Below, piece after piece: positions 56,078 to 64,000 of a DNA stretch of 64,000 bases (positions are counted from its first letter, which is position 1; every line of letters begins with the position of its first letter). This DNA comes from Angiostrongylus vasorum (lineage: Eukaryota > Nematoda > Chromadorea > Rhabditida > Metastrongylidae): NCBI GenBank assembly GCA_018806985.1, contig JADANN010000256.1:2765501-2829500 (forward strand), in the 5' to 3' direction. The translations under genes were made by a program, and so were the position numbers. The notes beneath the pieces are model-generated. The model saw nothing but the letters and a program-made list of their open reading frames with translations, had not been told where the DNA came from and ran no database searches.

Positions 56078-56968
56078 CTGTAAGTATGACGAACAAATGG
56101 GAGAACAATTGGTGAAAAAGGGATACAGCACTTTTACAAACAGTTGGGAGCATAGTGGACGAAAAAAAAGGATTGAGCATTCTCATTTACTACAGTCTGC
56201 TCACTTGAGACACCAAGCAATATTGTAAGACACTGCCCACGAAGTCAACACATAGAACGGATGAGTTCCATTACTTTGCTTACAGTAGAAAACAAAGTAA
56301 TACTCCAGTAACAAGCGGAATTATGTACTGTATCGAACTGAATGCGATGGTTCATATTCTCTTGAACTTGATTTCACAGCGGATGGGATGATAAGAGCAC
56401 AAGTGAGTTCTTGAGACTTTGACAGAACTACCATTTTAATCGGTGATACCACATTAAAGAAGCGTTACTTTTCGAAACCGACTCATTTAGTCATCACTGA
56501 CCTTTGGAATACCTTCTACTAACACCGCTAAACCATAACTGATAAGTTTTCGAAAACTTTGGGCTTACCTCTGTTGCTGTATCACACGGAACATCATCTT
56601 TTGCCCGTTAACTGAAACATCACAATTAAGCAAATGGAAATAGAAGTTGGAATCGACAACTGTAGATTAAACGTAAAGATTAAGATTGCAATAATGCGGC
56701 TTGGCAAAAAGAACTGAATGGCGTTGGGAAGTAGTTCAGTTCACGACTAGTGAAAACCTTTGGCTCCAGTTGTTGTGAACAGGCAATAAGTATTGATTTC
56801 ATACCGGCTGCAGCAGTTATTGATGAAATTCTCAACAATAACATATGAGGTACGGATGAAGCCGTATTCGTACGATACCAGAATTTCCCAGTGTGGAATG
56901 ATTTTGAAAACTTCTTTAGCTTGTCGAATTCATTCTAAATTTTTTCGTCCCTCATTTGCGTGATAACG

Positions 56969-57390
56969 GCGCGTGTGGCGCAGTGGTCGGAAGGGCCCTG
57001 CAACACAGACGTGGGCGCGTGTGGCGCAGTGGTCGGAAGAGTCCTGCAACACAGACGTGGGCGCGTGTGGCACAGTGGTCGGAAGGGCCCTGCAACGCAG
57101 ACGTGGGCGCGTGTGGCGCAGTGGTCGGAAGAGCCCTGCAACACAGACTTGGAATCGATCCACGCGCACATGGTCCACCAAGCCTTCCATCCCTCCGGGG
57201 TCGGCAAATTGGTACCAGACTTGTCTGGAATGATAACAGCGCTGGCTCGATACATCGGCAGGCCACAGCGAGTCATTGTAAAGGCCAGATATGCATTCAA
57301 CCAGCTCCTAACGATGCTTAACGAAGTCGGGTGCATGGCGTATCCTTCAGGGGATTGATCAACGCCGAGAGCTTTATCCTTTATCCTTCA
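56969..57390 (+). mobile_element. SINE-A copy with four tandem promoter heads
   Basis: Four copies of a 46-bp head start at 56,969, 57,015, 57,061 and 57,107, each beginning GCGCGTGTGGC(G/A)CAGTGG (A-box). Only the last is followed by the B-box (GGAATCGATCC) and the normal body and tail (CTTTATCCTTTATCC). Confidence 0.93.
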
Positions 57391-57544
57391 CTTGCATGGT
57401 ACTGGATACTCCCAGTACAAAGCTTTCGGTTGCGTGTTCGATACTTTAGAGTGGTCCTTCCTCCCTGCTTATATAACAAATAGGCTCCTGACGCGTACGT
57501 TAAGCTAGGAAGTATCGTGGTCAGGAAGGTGTGTATGAAGTGTA

Positions 57545-57945
57545 CGAAGTCACGGGTTCTTTAGCCTCTTCACTACGTCATTGATGTTGTTACAATCTCC
57601 CAGACATTTCGCTCCTTTCAGCTCAATTGTGGAGCTAAGGCGTTCATCATGCTGACTTCTCAGCAAAATGTAAATTCCGTTCAGTATGAATGAGGCGCCA
57701 GTAACAAATCCGTTTCTCATGAACATCGTTTTCGTAAGATTTAGTCGAAGATCTGTTAGTTCACAGTCGTTGCCATAGTCCGCCAACTTTCTTTCCGCTG
57801 TGCTAATGTTTAATGTTATAAAAATGATGTCGTTAGCAGAGCGAAGATGGTGTAATTGCCAACCATCGATTTCTACTCCAATAGTGTCCCAATCCAGTCT
57901 ACGTATGACTCTCGAGCGCGGATGCAATCTTACTACCAATACGAA
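57545..57945 (-). mobile_element. RTE LINE fragment
   Basis: The minus frame encodes DTIGVEIDGWQLHHLRSAND, then IIFITLNIS, the region of the RT catalytic box (FADD reads SAND), followed by LTDLRLNLTKTMFMRNG and an end reading NNINDVVKRLKN. The frame is open for 129 codons but the catalytic Asp pair is lost. Confidence 0.82.
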
Positions 57946-57974
57946 TACAAATATTCATAAATAAAACAGAAATA

Positions 57975-58420
57975 TTAACTTTTTATTCATTGCCCATTAT
58001 TATTTCTCATGGCAGGGTATAATGTGAAATACAACCACAATTATGGTGATATATTTGGCAAATTAGGACCACAGGCTAAGTCAAACCGCTATTACCCTTT
58101 CCAGTGGCTAACGTGTTACCCATTGCACCACTAAAGGCACTAATGCCCTCGTTCTGCCTTTCTCTCGGCCAGTTTTCTATCTAATGGTTCCAAAAACAAT
58201 CACCTATCAACGGGATTGATCTGGGGAGCACAAATCGGCAACAAAATCCAGTTAAGCTAAGGCTGCAGCCGAAATACCAATGCTAACTTTTCACTTACTG
58301 CCTATTATTTCTTGACTGTTGATGGCAACGTTAGGTAAGAAACTGGCTGAGAGAAAGGCAAAGTGATGAGTACCTGGACAGGTTAATCGCGGTTCGACCT
58401 AGCCTGGGGCCCTAGTTTGG
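57975..58420 (-). mobile_element. SINE-B copies in tandem
   Basis: First copy 57,975-58,165 (GGCAGGGTATAATGTGAAAT, CTAACGTGTTACCCATTGCACCAC). Then the GGGATTGATCTGGGGAGC block and a second partial copy from 58,283 (ACTTACTGCCTATTATTTC). A plus-oriented B-box-like GCGGTTCGACC lies near 58,395. Confidence 0.55.
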
Positions 58421-58544
58421 CAAAAAAAAACAAATTGACGCTTATGTGGCAAAAGAATTCTTCCTTCCATTCGATCTACACGCGCGGGTATAAATTTAGC
58501 ATGGACCACGTATTAAATAAGAATATAACAAAAGGACAAAAGAA

Positions 58545-58816
58545 TGATAAAGCTCTCGGCGTTGATCAATCCCTGATGCGCCATGCATTCGACTTCATTA
58601 AGCAACTTTCGGAGGTGATTGAATGCATGACTGGCCTCTACAATGACTCGCGGTGGCCTACCGATGTATCGAGCCTGTGCTGCTATCCTCCCAGACAAGT
58701 CTGGTACCAATTTGCCGACCCCGGAAGGATGGAAGGCTTGGTGGGCCATGGGCGCGCGGATCGATTCCACGTGTGTGTCGCAGTGGCGCCTCCAACCACT
58801 GCGCCACACGCGCCCT
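58545..58816 (-). mobile_element. SINE-A copy, close to consensus
   Basis: Tail GATAAAGCTCTCGGCG, body GACAAGTCTGGTACCAATTT, B-box GGATCGATTCC and A-box both intact on the minus strand. The head ends CACACGCGCCC. Confidence 0.93.
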
Positions 58817-58896
58817 TAATAAAAGGATACGTATGAACGATTTTTTCGCTACAATTTCTAAAATAATTAATTGACCAACTACAGTCCCTCACTAAT

Positions 58897-59290
58897 TTAG
58901 TTGTGAGGCGAGTTAACATTAAACAACACTGACATTTCACTCCAACTTCTGACATAATCGATCGACTTCTTGTACTTGAAACGGGAAGATAAAGAGCTTA
59001 AGAATACAGAACCACCTTCCAAGGATAGGTTGTGGGCAATAAGAACTTCTTTTAAGAAGATTTTTGTGAAGAAGTCTAACAACTTGATTGGTGCCTTTCG
59101 TGCTATGCGCTTCACATCCAGCGGGAACCTGGGGCTGACGATGCTTGTCAACAGGTTGCCGTTAAAATGTGTCACGTGTTAACATCAGCTGTTTTTCGAC
59201 ATACTTACGGATGCGGTATCGGCTTTGATTTTAATCTTCGACATAAGTGGAATTTCGGATTCCTTCTCTCACTTGGGTGATACGGGATAT
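58897..59290 (-). other. exon-like segment, unrecognised
   Basis: A minus frame encodes RFPLDVKRIARKAPIKLLDF and continues through LEGGSVFLSSLSSRFKYKK. A short upstream piece (ESEIPLMSKIKIKADTAS) ends at a clean donor (GCATCC|GTAAGT near 59,212). The plus strand is open too. No family recognised. Confidence 0.25.
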
Positions 59291-59327
59291 TCGTAATAAA
59301 AGAGATATCGAAAGGTTGATAAAATAG

Positions 59328-59620
59328 TAAGGGATACAGTGTTCGGTGTTGATCAATCCTTAAGTGATGCGCCATCCATTAAGACTTCATCAAGCTTAGT
59401 TGAGGTGAATGAATACGTACTAAGACTATGCAGTGTACATCTGGCCTATTACACAATGACTTGTGATAGCCTCTCAATGTATTTTTTATCCTCGCAAACA
59501 AGTCCGGTGCCAATTTGTGGATCGCAGGCGGATAAAAGGCTTAGTAGGTTTCGGTGGTGGGATGCAACCAGCGACCGTCTGCACTGTAGAACATTTCTAA
59601 CCAGTGCACTACATCCATGG
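59328..59620 (-). mobile_element. SINE-A copy, old and divergent
   Basis: Recognisable in order: GTGTTGATCAATCC, GACTTCATCAAGC, CAAACAAGTCCGGTGCCAATT, CAGTGCACTACA. Confidence 0.75.
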
Positions 59621-59849
59621 TATTGTGTAACATCGTATGACAAACATTAAATATTATAAATTCGCCAGGTCATTGCCTTTTAAATAAATATTTATATAAA
59701 TATTTACATGTTCTACAAAACTCCAAGACTATCTAATCCGTCATTATTGATGCAATAAACGCTGGCTTTAGGCAATAGAACATTAAAATAAATTATAGAC
59801 CTATGACGTTTTACACTACTGCAATCGTTGAATAAGCGCTGAGCAGATT

Positions 59850-60430
59850 AACCCGTATGCGACGACGTGACCCCTACAGGACTCCTACGACGCGAAAACA
59901 ATCGCCGCTCTCAACCTTAAACCAACATAGCTCATATCTAGTTTTGCCAATTAGAACTGAAACTTCTAGGATCTACAGATTTTTGCCTAGAGGATAAAAA
60001 AGCTCTTTTGTTTTTATCATGGCGAAACTCCGATTTTTTTGGAGCCCACGATATGTCTTTCTCTCAGCTTTTGCCTCAAACCCCACTTTCCGAAGATGAA
60101 AGCAAATGAACAAACGGGATTTCGTCTGACAGAACACAGTGGTGTCCAAACATGTTTGCAGTTGCAGCTCTTACGCTGGAAACTTTAAAACTTTAAAATC
60201 TCCCTTTCAATTTTTTGAAAATGCTGATTACAGACATATTTAAATTTGAAAGCACACAGTACAGAAAGTTCATATACGATTAGGGCTATAGAGTGAAGTT
60301 CCTTCTAGGAATGCATAGATGTTCTGAATTCTTGAAATACTCCATTGAACGAGGAATTCTAGTTAGCTGTCGAAAAACCAGTTTCGTCGAGAAACTGATA
60401 AATCGAGAAAGATGACGCAATTTCAACTAG
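59850..60430. repeat. R5 dispersed repeat
   Basis: Relative of 48,180-48,640. Confidence 0.6.
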
Positions 60431-60434
60431 GAAT

Positions 60435-61090
60435 AAAGAAGCAGACGTTTCCATGATGGAATATTCCACTCGTCCTTCATAATTTGCACTTTTCTTTTTC
60501 TCCTATCCTTCTGCTATTGTTTCTCACTCTATCGTGACAACGGGATGATGATACTTGCATATCGAACTGCGATGAAGCTCATCAACAACAAAAGTCCGGC
60601 AGGGTATTCAGCTACGAATACAACCTTCTTAATGACGAATCCGGAAAGCTACCCAGCACAGCTAGCGAAAAGTAGGAAGTTTTTGGTTCTCTTTGGATGA
60701 ACAGAACCCAGTAACAGTAAACAACTCTGTTTCTCGACATGGAAAGTGGTGTTTACCAGTTTCCGCTTGCACTACTCAATGTGATCGATGAAAATTGTAA
60801 ACAACATAGTAACGATAACTCCAGATCATGGACTAAAACACCTAATATTTGACATATTTTAACAGGATAGAACTCTTTCTCGCAACCTCTCCAGTCTTAG
60901 GTAACGTTATCAAACTAAAATACCTTGTAAAAGAAATCGATTCAAACATAACTCAACGTTGTGATGACTACAGAACGAAATATTATAAGGATGAGAACTT
61001 GAAGAATTCTTATCGAGGCGGATATTACATAGAAATATCAAATAGAGAAGAATATGCGAACAAACAGATACAATCATTCAAGTATGACTA
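60435..61090. other. no supported gene
   Basis: An 80-codon frame (60,849-61,091) follows an acceptor-like ttttaacag and reads LFLATSPVLGNVIKLKYLV, but no family is recognised. Confidence 0.3.
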
Positions 61091-61091
61091 G

Positions 61092-61230
61092 AACAACCAC
61101 AATGATGCTGAGATATTTGCAGAACTCCGGACCGCTGATGTCTGCAGTGGGAACGAACGCGCTATTACCCTTTCTGGGTGCTAACGCGTTCATCACCACA
61201 CCATGCGGGTCCTCCGTTCGCCTGTAACAT
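61092..61230 (-). mobile_element. SINE-B copy
   Basis: ACCACAATGATGCTGAGATA, GGGAACGAACGCGCTATTAC (B-box inverse), CTAACGCGTTCATCACCAC (A-box inverse). Confidence 0.65.
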
Positions 61231-61234
61231 CACG

Positions 61235-62045
61235 ACCAGAACACTTGCTAAGTACACTAATGGGAAACCACCTCACATAAATTTTTTCGTAAGATACTCA
61301 CAGAATCAGATAACAAAACAGGAATAACGATCGATATCCGTTCCAGTTGTAATTTTAGGAGAAAAAAAAAAGAGAGTATGGAAATAAGCTGACGCTGTTA
61401 ATGTCGTTCCGAGTGATTTGATGGGAATATTGATAAAACCGAGAAATTACCCGCGATGGAGAAAAACCATCATTCTCGGCTGATTAGCAGGATTATGGAG
61501 AGAAAACTGAATGGGTGAAACATGGCTACCTCATGGATTTTTTCGACGTGCATTTCGATCTACAGTGGACTTCTAGAAACGATACTAATCAAAAAGTACT
61601 AAGAAGACGCTTTACAGTTTTTTGTTTAGCATTTGTGATATTTTTGCAACCATCGAAGAAAGAAAGAACAGAAGAGGAAAAATACAGAAGCATCTCGACG
61701 AAAATGACCCACTGTAATTGAAGAGTGATAAAGATTCAACAATAACGATCTCTGACCATCACATTCGTTTATCACAACGATTGTCAGAGGGATATAACTT
61801 TTGACTAGCCTCTTTTTAATTTCAACTAGCATGAATTTTCAGGTACTTCTTGTTACTAACTGCATTTCGAACTTCGTTTAACAATTACAGGCATGTGCTA
61901 TACATTGTGAAAAAATATCTCGCCAATAGAAAGTCGGTCGTAGGAATTATCTAGCTAATGTTACATATTTTAAAAAACCGACTTTCATCAAACCTTGACA
62001 AGAATAATCAATACTTTCCTGGATTACTGAGCTAACAAGAGGTTG
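61235..62045. other. no gene seen; short foldback at 61,927-61,985
   Basis: GAAAGTCGGTC...AACCGACTTTC flanks about 40 bases, like the foldback at 44,009-44,057. The rest shows nothing. Confidence 0.4.
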
Positions 62046-62049
62046 ATTT

Positions 62050-62420
62050 CCAACGGTTTACCGCCTCATCATGGCTGGGAGGTATTCCTGGGTGTCGGGC
62101 TGCGATTCTCAGCTGGGGGGATTCATCTCCCAGTAAGGCCTCTCGACCTGAAAAACAAGTTCGATGCTTCCAAACGGAAGCCCGGCTAAGAGTAAACCAA
62201 TACCAGGAATCACTACCGCCCTAGTACTAAACTAGTCGCATGGTGGAAAATCTTCCTCTGATCATCAACGGCGGCGATTGCCTGGGGTAGTGACGACTTA
62301 GGATGGCTTCGTCTTGGCTCTCCTCGGAACTACAGAGAACCACAGTGACTAAGCCAGCAAGATATACTGAGGCCTGAGCAACCAATGAAAACCGGCTAAT
62401 CAAGTATCTAAGCATCCTAG
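62050..62420 (+). repeat. R3 repeat
   Basis: Starts CCAACGGTTTACCGCCTCATC. Ends CCGGCTAATCAAGTATCTAA. Confidence 0.82.
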
Positions 62421-62444
62421 TAACAAGAGACTGCTAAAGCTCAT

Positions 62445-62490
62445 TTATTCCGCTAACGTCTCGGCGCCTTCGCCTTCCTCTGAAGCGTGT
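62445..62490 (-). ncRNA. decayed hammerhead-like motif
   Basis: On the minus strand: CGCTT, CAGAGGA, A, GGCG-AAG-GCGCC, GAGA, CGTT, AGCGG. The core is changed at two positions, and stem I CGCT/AGCG still pairs. Confidence 0.35.
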
Positions 62491-62795
62491 TAATTCGATA
62501 CGGTGGTTCAAAGGTGGTCGGCCTCGCGATTTGGGTGTTCGTAGTCGCACTCAGCCGAGCCCGGTTGAGTGGAACATAACACAGATGAACTTTTCCCACT
62601 TACAGGGTTCTTTTGTGAAGGACGACTGCTGGTTTATTGCTACACTTTCTGATCGATTTCCATGGCAGTCATGCATTCTGCAGCAGTCGATACTTCATTT
62701 CAATACTGACATACAGCGTGACAATGTCCTTATAGAAAAAAAGCGCAATTGGCTCGAATCAGCACGGACTTAAAGATGAAAGAACTGAAACGTTA

Positions 62796-63067
62796 AAAGA
62801 TAAAGGATGAAGCTCTCGGTATTGATCAAATTCTAAGGAATGCGCCACGCATTCGACTTCATCAAGCATCGTTTGAGGTGACTGAATGCATATATGGCCC
62901 GAAAAAAAAAGTTGCAGTGTCTTCTGATGTATTGAGTCAGTGTTGCTATCCTCCCACACAAATGTAGTACCCCTCTCCAAAGGGACGAAAGGCTTGGTGA
63001 GCCAGAGGTACGGGATCGAATCCATGATTATTGTAAGGCGCCCCTAACCACTGCGCTACACGCGCCC
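62796..63067 (-). mobile_element. SINE-A copy
   Basis: Tail AAAAGATAAAGGATGAAGC, head ending CGCTACACGCGCCC, B-box GGGATCGAATCC. Confidence 0.88.
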
Positions 63068-63069
63068 GC

Positions 63070-64000
63070 TGTCCAAACGTATCCTAATGATCTATGGAAA
63101 TATTAAGTAAAAAATGAAATAGGACTGAGAATAACAATAATAATAGAGTTAGCCGTAGTTCGCTAACAACACTTACTTTTTACTTTTCAAGGCTCAAAAT
63201 TGTTCTTTGACTCATTCTAAGGAGCAAACAAGATAACTGATAACTTCGCTTAGCAATAAAACTTGAAAAGTTCGATTTTATTTATAAATTTAAAAATCTT
63301 GACAAACACTGAACGTGACTGCCAGGCCAGATAAATGCATAAGAAACAAGAATGATCGACAATAAGCCTTAGAAACAACTTTTAAACGATGCTTTTACTA
63401 TGTCCCTACTCGAAATACCACTTTTATCGTACATATGGTTAGATAACCTCAATATTTTTAACTTATAGATTTTTCATCACTTTAAAAAAACACCACTGTA
63501 TGATCGAAGAGCTTTTCATAGCAGAAAAAAACCACAGTAAGCACCATTCTGATGGTCAGAACAGTTCACAAAAACTCATGAAGTTAGTTTGTAAAGTGTT
63601 TATCGATGTGAAAAACAAGTCTCAACTCGACATGTGATGGGAAAACCACACGTGCGCCGACAGACAGCTTGTAAGCAGAGATCTTAGACGAAATGCCACC
63701 AACGTTGCCAGTTCATTTCATTCTCCCAGACCAGAGACATCCAACAGGAAAATTTAAAACTACTTTTTCAAATGTTTGTATATGGTGAAAACAATGACTA
63801 AATTATTTGGTCATACTGTAAAATATCAGATTTAGAAGAAACTTTTGCAAATCTGAGAACTTTTTACACCTCTATTGAAATCGAACATCGTCTGCAATAT
63901 AATCACTACTGTGAATAACTGCTAGTTCATAAAGCACAGATTAAGCAAACGTATCCGTTTAGTGGTTTTGACCATGTGATTCCTGAGGACTAAAGCAAAG
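63070..64000. other. no gene seen
   Basis: AT-rich DNA without a supported frame or a repeat shared with the rest of the window. Confidence 0.45.

Noticed and set aside
56952..57358. Long repetitive frames (up to 133 codons) on both strands
   Set aside because: They arise from the four 46-bp SINE heads without stops. They look like a repeat protein but lie in a Pol III element.

Overview
The window reads as repeat-rich genomic DNA of a nematode, most probably a clade V (strongylid, hookworm-like) species. Both recognisable host genes are split into short exons by long introns. One early exon follows a trans-splice-type acceptor. The repeats are RTE-type LINEs, Penelope-like elements and tRNA-derived SINEs. 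No bacterial gene organisation is present. The species call is inference.

Two host genes are supported. A BCCIP/BCP1-family gene lies on the + strand (about 16.4-20.1 kb) and has SINEs in three introns. A malic enzyme gene lies on the - strand (45.9-56.1 kb, 11 exons found) with a mitochondrial-looking N-terminus; its ATG exon and last exon(s) were not found. A signal-peptide exon (769-839) suggests a secreted-protein gene near the left edge. At 24.3-26.4 kb there are broken exons of an ABCD-type (peroxisomal) ABC transporter and a duplicated exon of an unrecognised gene.

Most of the rest is mobile DNA. SINE-A (17 copies, about 280 bp, Pol III A and B boxes, tail of CTTTATCC units) is scattered throughout. 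SINE-B and SINE-C have other tRNA-like heads. RTE LINE fragments lie at 21.8-22.1, 22.8-23.3, 33.4-34.2, 38.8-39.2, 39.7-41.7 and 57.5-57.9 kb. Penelope-like (GIY-YIG) remnants lie at 4.5-5.1 and 41.9-44.0 kb. Several unnamed repeat families (R3, R5-R8) also occur, and some form large inverted repeats (20.8-24.3, 26.7-27.5, 34.9-35.6 and 53.3-53.6 kb).

The most interesting signal is a recurring motif of about 38 nt in Penelope-type ends and in inverted terminal-repeat pairs: GGCT-CTGANGA-(A)-short hairpin-GAAA-CGT[C/T]-AGC[C/T]. It fits a type I hammerhead ribozyme with a minimal, self-complementary stem III and one extra A after the CUGANGA box. Hammerheads are known in Penelope-like elements elsewhere, so the context agrees. 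Other notable items are a SINE with four tandem 46-bp promoter heads, a SINE filled/empty site pair, a SINE inserted in a ribozyme motif, and a BCCIP intron whose acceptor AG reads AT.
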